Counted from the first letter of the stretch, positions 43,526-52,884 are shown. The stretch: 64,000 nucleotides of DNA from Enterobacter kobei (GCF_018323985.1 NZ_AP024590.1:3782001-3846000); one strand, 5' to 3'. The notes: generated by a model not told the origin, from the sequence alone. Program-made: numbers and translations.

Positions 43526-44210
43526 TACCACCTGGCTTTACCATCACCTGCCCATGCGCTTTACGCTGAATATCGAGCGGGGTGAACAGGTGGCGATCCT
43601 CGGGCCGAGCGGCGCGGGGAAAAGCACGCTGCTGAATTTGATCGCCGGATTTTTACAGCCGGACAGCGGCACCATTGTGCTGGAAAACCAGGATCATACG
43701 CGTACGCCGCCGTCGCGCCGCCCGGTGTCGATGCTGTTCCAGGAAAACAATTTGTTTACCCACCTGACTGTGCGGCAGAACATTGGTCTGGGGCTGCATC
43801 CCGGCTTAAAACTTAACGACGCCCAGCGCGCCACTCTCACCGCCATTGCTACGCAGATGGGGCTGGAAGATCTGCTCGATCGCCTGCCCGGGCAGCTCTC
43901 CGGCGGGCAGCGTCAACGGGTGGCGCTGGCGCGCTGTCTGGTACGCGAACAGCCGGTATTACTGCTGGATGAGCCGTTTTCCGCCCTTGACCCGGCGCTA
44001 CGTCAGGAGATGCTGGTGCTGGTTAACGAAGTGTGTCAGCGCCAGAACCTGACGCTGCTAATGGTATCGCACAGTGTGGAAGATGCGCTGCGCATTGCCC
44101 CCCGCTCGCTGGTGATCGCCGACGGGCGCATTGCCTGGGACGGCAGCACGCAGGCGCTGGTGAGCGGGCAGTCGCCCGCCTCGGCATTACTGGGGATCGC
44201 CGCGCAGTGA
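43509..44210 (+). CDS. thiQ: Thiamine ABC transporter ATPase
   Basis: ATPase that powers thiamine uptake. Starting at ATG 43509, inside the thiP end, gives 233 residues (232 in E. coli). Walker A GPSGAGKST (about residue 32), signature LSGGQRQRVALARCL, Walker B VLLLDEPFSALD and the H-loop VSHS are intact. Its last 24 bases overlap the convergent yggC. In E. coli the next gene is yabI; here the chromosome switches to 66-minute genes. Confidence 0.96.
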   Translation: MLKLTDTTWLYHHLPMRFTLNIERGEQVAILGPSGAGKSTLLNLIAGFLQPDSGTIVLENQDHTRTPPSRRPVSMLFQENNLFTHLTVRQNIGLGLHPGLKLNDAQRATLTAIATQMGLEDLLDRLPGQLSGGQRQRVALARCLVREQPVLLLDEPFSALDPALRQEMLVLVNEVCQRQNLTLLMVSHSVEDALRIAPRSLVIADGRIAWDGSTQALVSGQSPASALLGIAAQ

Positions 44211-44903
44211 CAGCTTCCCGCTCTCGTCCATTATGAGCGTCACGTCTGCCGCCAGGCTGTGAGTCAGTACGGTGACAACATTTGGTCCATCGGTGCGCTG
44301 ATAAAAATCTTCTGCCTGCGCCCGGCTTAAACCTCCGGCCATTTTGCGCGCCACCAGCCGGGCGGTTAACGCTGACTGCGGCGCGCGAATGAAGATTGAA
44401 AAATCACAATACTGCCGCACGGCCTGCCAGCGGGGGTCGTCCAGCAGCAGCCAGTTGCCTTCGACGATCACCAGCGGTGCCGTCACGGCAATAGCGTCTT
44501 CAACCGGATCGTGACGCTGGCGATCATACTGCGGCCAGTTCCCCTCGCCGCGGCGGATGCGCGCTAACGACTGCGCCAGCTTGTCGATATCATAGGTCGC
44601 AGGCGTGCCTTTCACGCCGCGCAGCTGATGCGCCTCCAGCCAATTGTTATAGTGATGAAAGCCATCCATCGGCAGCGTCTGCAACTCCGGCAGCGCCGGG
44701 TCCTGCGCACACAGGTATTCCCAGAACGTAGTTAACGTAGACTTGCCGGTTCCCGGCGGTGCGCTGAGAAAAACAATCGTCCGGTGATGCGCGGAAGTAA
44801 GTCCCGCCAGGCGGCGTAACAGTGGTTTATGAACGGTTTCAATTTCCGCCTCGTCATAGCTGGCGGTGGTTGTCAGTCCATTGATGTGTAAGGTTATTTT
44901 CAC
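44187..44903 (-). CDS. yggC: P-loop kinase-like protein YggC
   Basis: A 238-residue protein of the PanK/uridine kinase-like P-loop group (E. coli YggC has 237). The Walker A segment SAPPGTGKSTLTTFWEYL begins near residue 48 and the Walker B-like APLVIVEGNWLLLDD near 140; the substrate is not known. It is last in the cmtB-cmtA-yggP-yggF-yggD-yggC operon and overlaps yggD by four bases. Its last 24 bases lie inside thiQ, at the rearrangement junction. In E. coli the next gene is epd. Confidence 0.9.
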   Translation of the reverse strand: MKITLHINGLTTTASYDEAEIETVHKPLLRRLAGLTSAHHRTIVFLSAPPGTGKSTLTTFWEYLCAQDPALPELQTLPMDGFHHYNNWLEAHQLRGVKGTPATYDIDKLAQSLARIRRGEGNWPQYDRQRHDPVEDAIAVTAPLVIVEGNWLLLDDPRWQAVRQYCDFSIFIRAPQSALTARLVARKMAGGLSRAQAEDFYQRTDGPNVVTVLTHSLAADVTLIMDESGKLSLRGDPQ

Positions 44904-45409
44904 GGCGTGAGTTCCTTTACGATCGTCGTCACGGCCAGCGTCAGCGCGGTTTTAACCATCGCACTAAACCGCGTCTCTGAATAAACGGCAAAATCCGCGA
45001 ATTTCATCGCTTTCAGCGCGTTATACAGCGGCGTATTGGTGGTGATGCTGTTCATGTTGCTAATGAAATCCCAGACAACCTCATCCCCGTAGCCCGGAAC
45101 CTGCGTCTGCTCCCCCAGATACTGACTGAACTGGGAAAAATGCATAATGTCGGCATACAGCCATTTATCCATTTTCCCCAGCGCATAAATCAAACGGAGC
45201 GCGACATCCCTATCATCCAGCGGGCCACTTTGCGCCAGCAGCGGTTTTACCGCATATTCGACGATTTCTGCATCATTATTAACGAATAAGGACGGCAAAA
45301 AATGCCGGATGGCGCGCAGCAAAATGTCATTCGCCCTAACCATAAAGGCGCGTAAGTCCTCCATGGTCTCAAGTTGCTCCAGCACATCATCTTCTGTCAG
45401 CGTCGTCAT
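44900..45409 (-). CDS. yggD: MtlR-family protein YggD
   Basis: A 169-residue protein of the MtlR family, as in E. coli YggD. MtlR is a repressor partner acting on the mannitol operon without a classical DNA-binding domain. Conserved segment FVNNDAEIVEYAVKPLLAQS and the end KTALTLAVTTIVKELTP are present. Its position in a PTS operon suggests a role in controlling cmtAB, by inference. Confidence 0.88.
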   Translation of the reverse strand: MTTLTEDDVLEQLETMEDLRAFMVRANDILLRAIRHFLPSLFVNNDAEIVEYAVKPLLAQSGPLDDRDVALRLIYALGKMDKWLYADIMHFSQFSQYLGEQTQVPGYGDEVVWDFISNMNSITTNTPLYNALKAMKFADFAVYSETRFSAMVKTALTLAVTTIVKELTP

Positions 45410-45424
45410 TCGTTTCTCATTAGA

Positions 45425-46396
45425 TCACCAGCAATGCAGGGAATCTATTATATTACACGTTCGCTCTGCGCCATTGATGAGCAATGTTTGTGTCTGCAAT
45501 CTGCCTCCGTGCTCATGAATGCCTTTCAGCAAATCGCCGTCGGTCACGCCTGTGGCGCAAAACAGGATGTCGTCCCGCTTAACCAGATCATCCAGTGAAT
45601 AGATATGATTTACCCTGACCTCCATTTCCGCACAGCGACGACGCTCGCACCGGGCAATGTGTTGATGCGCAGGCTCATCCCCTTTCGCTTCACAAAAGTC
45701 GATAAGTTCCACCTGCATATCTCCCCCTAAGGCTTTAACGGCGCAGGCAGAAATTACCCCTTCCGGCGCACCGCCAATGGTATACATCACGTCAAACATA
45801 GTATCGGGATGGCAGGTCAGTACGCTGGCGGCCACATCCCCATCCGGGAGGGCAAACACTTTGACACCCAGTTGCATAGCCTCTTCAATTGCGGGACGCA
45901 TACGCGGCTTATCGAGCGTCACCATGCGCAGCGAAGCAAGGGGTTTACCCAGCGCCTTCGCTACGTTGCGAAGATTATCTGTCAGGGGCAACGCGAGATT
46001 AAGCACAGCACGCGCCTGTCGGCTTACCACCAGCTTTTTCATATACATATCAGGGGCCTGAAACAGGCTCCCCGGAGGCGCAAACGCCATCACCGCCAGC
46101 GCATTACTTTGCCCCATCGCCACCATGCGGGTGCCTTCAATAGGGTCGACCGCAATGTCCACCGCAGGACCGGTACCCGTTCCCACGCTTTCGCCAATAT
46201 ACAGCATCGGAGCACAATCGATTTCGCCTTCGCCAATGACCACGCGCCCCTTCATAGCGAGCGTATTGAGTGCATCCCGCATCGCGGCGACCGCCAGCCC
46301 GTCGATTTTATTTTTATCGCCACAGCCGGTTTGCGGCCAGGCAGCGAGTGCCGCCTGTTCCGTAATACGCAGCAGCGGCCACGCCAGAGCCATCAT
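45425..46396 (-). CDS. yggF: Class II fructose-1,6-bisphosphatase-like YggF (GlpX2)
   Basis: A 323-residue GlpX-family phosphatase (E. coli YggF has 321). Metal-site motifs of the lithium-sensitive phosphatase superfamily are visible: VVIGEGEID, the DPIEGT loop in IAVDPIEGTRMVAM, and TIGGAPEGVISACAVKALGG. YggF of E. coli has weak FBPase activity in published work, so the natural substrate may be another sugar bisphosphate. It overlaps the yggP end by four bases. The start may be either of two adjacent methionines. Confidence 0.92.
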   Translation of the reverse strand: MMALAWPLLRITEQAALAAWPQTGCGDKNKIDGLAVAAMRDALNTLAMKGRVVIGEGEIDCAPMLYIGESVGTGTGPAVDIAVDPIEGTRMVAMGQSNALAVMAFAPPGSLFQAPDMYMKKLVVSRQARAVLNLALPLTDNLRNVAKALGKPLASLRMVTLDKPRMRPAIEEAMQLGVKVFALPDGDVAASVLTCHPDTMFDVMYTIGGAPEGVISACAVKALGGDMQVELIDFCEAKGDEPAHQHIARCERRRCAEMEVRVNHIYSLDDLVKRDDILFCATGVTDGDLLKGIHEHGGRLQTQTLLINGAERTCNIIDSLHCW

Positions 46397-47670
46397 TGCG
46401 CCGCCTCCCCGATGTCCACGCCAAAATGCGCCAACAGGTATTTTTCGGCCTGCGCATTCCAGATACCGTGGGTTTCTGCCACTTTCTCAGCCAGCACCTT
46501 AAACAGCGGATCGCTTTTGCCCTTTTCCGCAAAATCCGCGATCGCTGTTAAAGGCAGGGTGACGCCGTTATAAATTAGCTTTTTGCCGCCGGGAATATCC
46601 GGCAGGTTAAGCACTGTCTCAGGAACGGCATCCAGCCCACCGATATGCGTCACCATAAATGACGGCTGGAGCTGCCCGCGGGCGCTAAGCGCAATCGCTT
46701 CTTTCATGTCATCAGTGGAACCGCCAGACGTACCGACGACATGCGTGCTGTTGTAATGCACGTTGTAGAAATTAAAAGGCACTTTAAAATTGCTGTCTGT
46801 TGGTCCGGCGAAAAAGTTCAGGCATCCGTCTTCAGCCAGTAGCGCATCGGCCATTTCCACCACGGCGGGTACCGCCGCATAAACGAAGACATCATCAAAG
46901 CCGGTATTGCCGGTCAGGGCGCGAAGTGCCGTCGCCGGATGATCCATGCCCGTCGTATTGACATAAATAAGTTCGATGCCTTTCGCCGCTGCCTGTTCGA
47001 CGGGCAGAAGTTTCTGTGCCTGGGCAAGGCGTTTTTCATCGATATCCACCACCACAACCTGCCCCGGTTTGATACCGCCGTTAATGGCGTAGTCAATGGC
47101 GCCAATACCCATCGGTCCGGCGCAGGCCAGCAGCGCGATATTGCCTCCTGGCTTGATGCCCATGCGATGTTCATAAACATACTGTGTGGTGTGATAATTG
47201 GCATGGTAAGCACCGATAATGCAGCACATCGGCTCAGCCAGGGATGCGGCGGCAAAATAATCGCCGTCATACGGGAGTACACAACCCAGATTAATCGCTA
47301 CTTCGGGAATAATCATATAGGTGGCGTTACCACCAAAATATTCGTAGCTGTATCCGGCAGAATAGCCAGACGGTAATCCCATTGCGGGCTGTAAAACAAA
47401 GCGCTGCCCTTTCTTAAACTTATCAGAGAGATTTTTCCCCACCTCAACGATAATACCTGCACATTCGTGTCCGGTGATCACCGGATGATTTTCCAGATCC
47501 TCCGGTACACGCTTATGATCGCTACCTAATAAAGCCGCCTTCCAGGTAGAGAGACACACGCTGTCGGAAATAACGCTGACCAGCAGTTCATTTTCTGTAA
47601 TTGCGGGCAGTTCAAATTCACGGATGCGGACGTCCCGCTTGCCGTATATCGCAGCAACTTTCGTTTTCAT
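46393..47670 (-). CDS. yggP: Zinc-type dehydrogenase YggP
   Basis: A 425-residue medium-chain dehydrogenase, the same length as E. coli YggP. The catalytic zinc region VITGHECAGIIVEVG starts near residue 64, and the nucleotide fold is seen in IALLACAGPMGIGAIDYAI and VVVVDIDEKRLAQAQ. It resembles sorbitol- or threonine-type dehydrogenases. Placed directly after a PTS permease, it probably oxidises the phosphorylated product of CmtAB; the substrate is unproven. Confidence 0.9.
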   Translation of the reverse strand: MKTKVAAIYGKRDVRIREFELPAITENELLVSVISDSVCLSTWKAALLGSDHKRVPEDLENHPVITGHECAGIIVEVGKNLSDKFKKGQRFVLQPAMGLPSGYSAGYSYEYFGGNATYMIIPEVAINLGCVLPYDGDYFAAASLAEPMCCIIGAYHANYHTTQYVYEHRMGIKPGGNIALLACAGPMGIGAIDYAINGGIKPGQVVVVDIDEKRLAQAQKLLPVEQAAAKGIELIYVNTTGMDHPATALRALTGNTGFDDVFVYAAVPAVVEMADALLAEDGCLNFFAGPTDSNFKVPFNFYNVHYNSTHVVGTSGGSTDDMKEAIALSARGQLQPSFMVTHIGGLDAVPETVLNLPDIPGGKKLIYNGVTLPLTAIADFAEKGKSDPLFKVLAEKVAETHGIWNAQAEKYLLAHFGVDIGEAAQ

Positions 47671-47693
47671 ATCGACTCCAGAAATGAGAATGA

Positions 47694-49073
47694 CTATTTT
47701 TCGGTCAAATGGCTAAATAACTCGTCAAGGTGCGGGTCGCCAATATAATTTTTTATTAGCACTAACGGTTTATTACTTACCCGTTTAACGCGTCCTTCAA
47801 GGCTGGCGTGGGTGATGATAATATCGACATCTGTCGGGACATTTTCGATGGCATAATGCATGACAGTAATGGTTAACCCGGCTTTTTCCAGCCGCTTACG
47901 GAATGTTGTCGCGCCCATGGCGCTGGAGCCCATACCGGCATCACAGACAAAAGCGATGCGTTTTACATGACGATATGAAAGCGCGCCTTCCTGCTTCATG
48001 GTTTTCACGGCGTTAGCGGAATCGGTAAAGGTATCTTCACTTTCCGCTTCACCACTTTTATCCATTTTCAAAATAAAAGATGTAATAATAAAGCTCACTA
48101 CGGTTCCTGTTGTGACCCCCGTAATAGTGGCGAGGAAAGCTCCTTTCGGCGTTAATGCCAGATACGCGAAAATAGATCCCGGGCTTGGGCCAGCCACCAG
48201 TCCGCCGTCTAACATCGTAAATACCCAGATTCCACTCATGCCCCCGGCAATCATGGCGATCAGTGTTAAGGGTTTCATCAACACATACGGGAAATAGAGC
48301 TCATGGATCCCGCCGAGAAAATGAATAATCATCGCGCCAGGCGCTGACTTCTTCGCCATGCCTTTACCAAAAAGGGTAAAGCCGAGCAGTAGCCCCAACC
48401 CAGGCCCTGGATTCGAGGCCACCATAAAGAAAATGGATTTCCCGGTTTCCGACGCCTGTTGCATTCCCAACGGATAATAGACCCCCTGATCGATGGCATT
48501 ATTCAGAAACAGGATCTTCGCCGGTTCATTGATTACGGAAAGCAACGGCAGGTAACCTGCATGAACCAGCGACTCAATGCTTTCTCTGACCATGTTATTG
48601 GCAATGAGCACCGCAGGCCCGATAACTTCAAACCCCAGCAGGCACAGCGCCATGCCTGCAATCCCCAGGGAGAAGTTATTAATGACCATCTCAAAGCCTG
48701 CGGGAATGCGATTTTCCAGCACGTTATCGATTTTTTTAATCATCAGGCCGCCTAAAGGCCCCATGATCATCGCGCCCAGAAACATCGGAATATCAGCGCC
48801 GACAATGACACCAATACTGCCGATGCCGCCCATCACCGCGCCACGCTTACCGCCAACAAGCGCCCCTCCGGTAGAACCTATCATCACGGGCAACAAATAA
48901 GTAATCATCGGGCCGACGATTCTGGCGAATTGTTCATTCGGCATCCAGCCGGTAGGAATAAATAACGCAGTAATAAACCCCCAGGCAATAAATGCACCGA
49001 TATTGGGGATAACCATGGCCGTCAAAAATCCGCCAAAAGCCTGGACTTTTGCACGAGCAGACTTATGTTCCAT
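47694..49073 (-). CDS. cmtA: PTS mannitol-like enzyme IICB (CmtA)
   Basis: Membrane permease and phosphotransfer protein of the mannitol/fructose PTS family, 459 residues (462 in E. coli). The EIIC domain spans residues 1-335 with the substrate motif GGIHE at 254-258. The EIIB domain (about 370-459) has the phosphocysteine at 377 in VCDAGMGSS. Both functional sites are intact. The phosphate donor is CmtB, encoded just upstream. Confidence 0.93.
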   Translation of the reverse strand: MEHKSARAKVQAFGGFLTAMVIPNIGAFIAWGFITALFIPTGWMPNEQFARIVGPMITYLLPVMIGSTGGALVGGKRGAVMGGIGSIGVIVGADIPMFLGAMIMGPLGGLMIKKIDNVLENRIPAGFEMVINNFSLGIAGMALCLLGFEVIGPAVLIANNMVRESIESLVHAGYLPLLSVINEPAKILFLNNAIDQGVYYPLGMQQASETGKSIFFMVASNPGPGLGLLLGFTLFGKGMAKKSAPGAMIIHFLGGIHELYFPYVLMKPLTLIAMIAGGMSGIWVFTMLDGGLVAGPSPGSIFAYLALTPKGAFLATITGVTTGTVVSFIITSFILKMDKSGEAESEDTFTDSANAVKTMKQEGALSYRHVKRIAFVCDAGMGSSAMGATTFRKRLEKAGLTITVMHYAIENVPTDVDIIITHASLEGRVKRVSNKPLVLIKNYIGDPHLDELFSHLTEK

Positions 49074-49100
49074 AATGTTTTCCTGTAAAGGAGAAAGCCG

Positions 49101-49544
49101 TCAGACGAGAGATAGAATATCTTTAATCTGTTTTTCGCTTTGCGCGTTAAGCAGTTTTTGGATATTACTTTCATCACAAAGCAGTTCGCTTAATGCCTGA
49201 ATAGCGTTAATATGTGAACTGGAATCGAATGCTGCCAGACCTATTAATATTTTAACCGGATCATTATTTACATCAAAAACCACAGGTTGCCTGAGTAAAG
49301 TTAATGACAACCCCGTTTTTAACGCACCACACTCCGGTCTTGCATGCGGCATAGCAATACCAGGTGCGAGCATATAATAAGGACCGTTGTTGAGCGTAGC
49401 CTCTTTAATCGATTTAATATAATCATCACGAATATATCCAAGAGCAAGTAGTGCTGCCATAGATAAATCGATAGCGTGCTGCCAGTTGCTTGCCGATTCA
49501 TTTATTTTGACAGCGCCCTCGGGGAAGTAATCCTTTAACCGCAT
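49101..49544 (-). CDS. cmtB: PTS mannitol-like enzyme IIA (CmtB)
   Basis: A 147-residue EIIA protein of the mannitol/fructose family. The phosphohistidine is residue 67 in the motif APGIAMPHARPEC. It is the first gene of the six-gene operon and is preceded by a strong AGGAGGC ribosome binding site and a 15-base palindrome. It receives phosphate from HPr and passes it to CmtA. Confidence 0.93.
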   Translation of the reverse strand: MRLKDYFPEGAVKINESASNWQHAIDLSMAALLALGYIRDDYIKSIKEATLNNGPYYMLAPGIAMPHARPECGALKTGLSLTLLRQPVVFDVNNDPVKILIGLAAFDSSSHINAIQALSELLCDESNIQKLLNAQSEKQIKDILSLV

Positions 49545-49803
49545 ACTGCCTCCTGTTTTATTTCAGATACCGTTGAACGGTACAAATAAAATACTCGCAG
49601 CGTTTTTTTAAAGCAAACAGGAGAAATCGCGGGGAATGAAGAAAATGCTCACTTTTAATTTCTTATGAATTAATAAGTTAAAAATAAGCAATAGCATAAA
49701 AGTGATCGACATCTAAAATACAGATAAATATAAAAACCAATATATGCAATGCATATCACTTTATTGAGGTTGCATTGGTTAAATTTAGTGATGTTCATCA
49801 TAT
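49545..49803 (-). promoter_or_regulatory. cmt operon control region with candidate operator
   Basis: A strongly AT-rich region upstream of cmtB. At 49568-49582 the perfect palindrome TACCGTTGAACGGTA lies 24 bases before the start codon, placed to block transcription or ribosome access. Half-sites resembling CRP recognition occur around 49702 and 49755 but are too weak to call. Confidence 0.5.
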
Positions 49804-49834
49804 AAAAAAAACGGGCCGCCTGAGCGACCCGTTT
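49804..49834 (-). terminator. tktA terminator
   Basis: ACGGGTCGC-TCAG-GCGGCCCGT followed by eight T on the coding strand, 14 bases after the tktA stop. It is a strong rho-independent terminator. Confidence 0.9.
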
Positions 49835-49848
49835 CTTGGCAACAACGA

Positions 49849-51840
49849 TTACAGCAGTGCTTTTGCTTTGCTTACCACGTTGTCGACCGTGAAGCCGAAC
49901 TCTTCAAACAGCAGTTCTGCCGGGGCGGACTCACCGAAGGTGGTCATGCCAACGATAGCGCCGTTCAGGCCCACGTATTTGTACCAGTAGTCAGCGATAC
50001 CCGCTTCAACTGCCACACGCGCGGACACGGCTTTCGGCAGCACGGATTCGCGGTAGGCGGCATCCTGCTTGTCGAACGCATCGGTAGACGGCATGGAAAC
50101 CACGCGGGCTTTGATACCTTCGGCCGTCAGTTTTTCCCATGCGCCCACTGCCAGCTCAACTTCGGAACCGGTGGCGATGAAGATCACCTGCGGCTGGCCG
50201 TCGCTGTCTTTCAGCACATAACCACCACGGGCGATGTCTGCCAGCTGCTGCTCGGTACGCTCCTGCTGCGCCAGGTTCTGACGGGAGAGGATCAGAGCGG
50301 TCGGGCCATCGTGACGCTCAACGCCATATTTCCACGCTACCGCGGATTCAACCTGGTCACACGGACGCCAGGTGCTCATGTTTGGCGTAACGCGCAGGGA
50401 CGCGATCTGCTCGACCGGCTGGTGCGTCGGGCCGTCTTCGCCCAGACCGATGGAGTCGTGGGTGTAAACCATCACCTGACGCTGTTTCATCAGTGCCGCC
50501 ATACGCACCGCGTTACGGGCATATTCCACAAACATCAGGAAGGTGGAGGTGTACGGCACGAAACCGCCGTGCAGAGAGATGCCGTTAGCAATGGCGGTCA
50601 TGCCGAATTCGCGCACGCCGTAATGGATGTAGTTGCCTGCGGCGTCTTCGTTAATCGCTTTCGAGCCAGACCAGATGGTCAGGTTGCTTGGTGCCAGGTC
50701 AGCAGAGCCGCCGAGGAATTCCGGCAGCCACGGGCCGAAGGCTTCGATGGCGTTCTGGGATGCTTTACGGCTGGCGATTTTAGCCGGGTTTGCCTGCAGC
50801 TTGGCAATGAATTCATTCGCTTTTGCAGCGAAATCTTCCGGCATTTCACCTTTCATACGACGGGTGAATTCAGCGGCTTCCTGCGGGAAAGCTTTCGCGT
50901 AGGCAGCAAACTTCTCGTTCCATGCTTTTTCTTTCGCCGCGCCCATTTCTTTCGCGTCCCACTGAGCATAAATGTCCTGCGGGATGTCGAAGGCGGCGTG
51001 TTTCCAGCCCAGCTGTTCGCGGGTCAGCGCCACTTCGGCGTCGCCCAGCGGCGCACCGTGGGAGTCGTGGGTACCGGCTTTGTTTGGGGAACCGAAACCG
51101 ATGATGGTTTTGCACATCAGCAGGGACGGTTTGTCGGTGACCGATTTGGCTTCTTCGATGGCGCGTTTGATCGCGTCAGCATCGTGACCGTCCACGCCAC
51201 GCACTACGTGCCAGCCGTAGGCTTCGAAACGTGCTGCGGTGTCATCGGTGAACCAGCCTTCTACGTGGCCGTCGATGGAGATGCCGTTGTCATCATAGAA
51301 CGCCACCAGTTTGCCAAGGCCAAGCGTACCCGCCAGAGAGCAGACTTCGTGGGAGATGCCTTCCATCATGCAGCCGTCGCCCATGAACGCGTAGGTGTAG
51401 TGGTCGACGATGTCGTGGCCCGGGCGGTTAAACTGCGCCGCGAGGGTTTTCTCAGCGATAGCCATACCTACTGCGTTAGCAATACCCTGCCCCAGCGGGC
51501 CAGTCGTGGTTTCCACACCCGCGGTGTAGCCCACTTCCGGGTGACCCGGAGTTTTGGAGTGCAGCTGACGGAAGTTTTTCAGCTCTTCAATCGGCAGGTC
51601 GTAGCCGGTGAGGTGCAGCAGGCTGTAAATCAGCATGGAGCCGTGGCCGTTGGACAACACGAAGCGGTCGCGGTCAGCCCAGGACGGGTTTTGTGGATTA
51701 TGGTTCAGGAAATCGCGCCACAGGACTTCGGCGATGTCTGCCATGCCCATCGGGGCGCCCGGGTGACCGGATTTGGCTTTCTGTACTGCGTCCATGCTCA
51801 GCGCACGAATAGCGTTGGCAAGCTCTTTACGTGAGGACAT
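49849..51840 (-). CDS. tktA: Transketolase A
   Basis: Thiamine-diphosphate enzyme moving two-carbon units in the pentose phosphate pathway. It has 663 residues as in E. coli. The ThDP motif GDGCMMEGISHEVCSLAG lies near residue 155, and the transketolase signature MAALMKQRQVMVYTHDSIGLG and C-terminal domain are complete. It has its own terminator, so it is separate from the cmt operon despite the shared direction. Confidence 0.98.
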   Translation of the reverse strand: MSSRKELANAIRALSMDAVQKAKSGHPGAPMGMADIAEVLWRDFLNHNPQNPSWADRDRFVLSNGHGSMLIYSLLHLTGYDLPIEELKNFRQLHSKTPGHPEVGYTAGVETTTGPLGQGIANAVGMAIAEKTLAAQFNRPGHDIVDHYTYAFMGDGCMMEGISHEVCSLAGTLGLGKLVAFYDDNGISIDGHVEGWFTDDTAARFEAYGWHVVRGVDGHDADAIKRAIEEAKSVTDKPSLLMCKTIIGFGSPNKAGTHDSHGAPLGDAEVALTREQLGWKHAAFDIPQDIYAQWDAKEMGAAKEKAWNEKFAAYAKAFPQEAAEFTRRMKGEMPEDFAAKANEFIAKLQANPAKIASRKASQNAIEAFGPWLPEFLGGSADLAPSNLTIWSGSKAINEDAAGNYIHYGVREFGMTAIANGISLHGGFVPYTSTFLMFVEYARNAVRMAALMKQRQVMVYTHDSIGLGEDGPTHQPVEQIASLRVTPNMSTWRPCDQVESAVAWKYGVERHDGPTALILSRQNLAQQERTEQQLADIARGGYVLKDSDGQPQVIFIATGSEVELAVGAWEKLTAEGIKARVVSMPSTDAFDKQDAAYRESVLPKAVSARVAVEAGIADYWYKYVGLNGAIVGMTTFGESAPAELLFEEFGFTVDNVVSKAKALL

Positions 51841-52117
51841 TTTGACTCCAGATCGGACTGTTAAAGGCCATGCCCTGGCGACTTGACTACAGCGCGGAAT
51901 GGGCTACGCCGGAAAAAAGTGACAACAATGTAACCCAAGCGGCAACTCATGTACATGGAGCATCCTTTTGCCGCTTCAGAAATCTCTGGATCACGCTCGC
52001 AAGTTGCGCAAACGCTCGCCGCCCTTCGGTAATTTTCTTTATACTCAGCGCACCTGCCCGCTTCGTTCAGGCGTGGCGACTATCAAAACATGCATTAATC
52101 ATTGCGGAAGATAAGAC
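51841..52117. promoter_or_regulatory. tktA-loiP divergent region
   Basis: A 277-base gap with promoters for both divergent genes. The run TTTTCTTTATACTCAGC (near 52030) has a TATACT -10 on the loiP side. No operator stands out. Confidence 0.5.
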
Positions 52118-52876
52118 ATGAAGATTCGCACAGCATTGCTTGCTTTGGGTGTGGCAACGGCATTGACCGGCTGCCAGAACATGGATTCTAACGGCCTGAT
52201 GAGCTCCGGCGCGGAAGCGTTCCAGGCGTACTCATTAAGCGATCAGCAGGTGATTGCGTTAAGCGATGAAGCCTGTAAAGAGATGGACAGCAAAGCGACT
52301 ATCGCCCCGGCGAGCAGTGCTTACAGCCAGCGTCTGGCGAAAATCGCCAACGCGTTAGGCGATAACATTAACGGTCAGGCGGTGAACTACAAAGTTTACC
52401 AGACCAAAGATGTGAACGCCTTTGCGATGGCGAACGGCTGCATCCGCGTGTACAGCGGCCTGATGGATATGATGGACGACAACGAAGTTGAAGCGGTTAT
52501 CGGCCATGAAATGGGCCACGTGGCGCTTGGTCATGTTAAGCGGGGTATGCAGGTCGCGCTGGGTACCAACGCGGTGCGCGTAGCGGCGGCGTCTGCCGGT
52601 GGGGTAGTGGGTAGCCTGTCGCAGTCGCAGCTTGGCGATCTGGGTGAAAAACTGGTCAACTCCCAGTTCTCCCAGCGTCAGGAATCCGAAGCGGATGACT
52701 ACTCTTACGATCTGTTGCGCAAACGCGGCATTAACCCGGCCGGTCTGGCCACCAGCTTTGAGAAGCTGTCAAAACTGGAAGCAGGACGTCAGAGTTCGAT
52801 GTTTGACGATCACCCGGCTTCCGAAGCGCGTGCCCAGCATATTCGCGACCGCATGGCGGCAGACGGCATCAAATAA
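52118..52876 (+). CDS. loiP: Outer-membrane metalloprotease LoiP
   Basis: Zinc metalloprotease lipoprotein of the M48 family (YggG), associated with low-osmolarity growth. It has 252 residues as in E. coli. The signal peptide ends in the lipobox ALTGC, with the lipidated Cys at residue 19 followed by Gln, which favours the outer membrane. The zinc motif HEMGH with VALGH follows at about residue 130, and the third-ligand segment RQESEADDYSYDLL near 190. Confidence 0.95.
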   Translation: MKIRTALLALGVATALTGCQNMDSNGLMSSGAEAFQAYSLSDQQVIALSDEACKEMDSKATIAPASSAYSQRLAKIANALGDNINGQAVNYKVYQTKDVNAFAMANGCIRVYSGLMDMMDDNEVEAVIGHEMGHVALGHVKRGMQVALGTNAVRVAAASAGGVVGSLSQSQLGDLGEKLVNSQFSQRQESEADDYSYDLLRKRGINPAGLATSFEKLSKLEAGRQSSMFDDHPASEARAQHIRDRMAADGIK

Positions 52877-52884
52877 ATCTATTT

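Noticed and set aside
50311..51834. 507-codon open frame antisense to tktA
   Set aside because: It has the composition of a mirror frame of a highly biased gene, no ribosome binding site and no recognisable domain. tktA on the other strand is certain.
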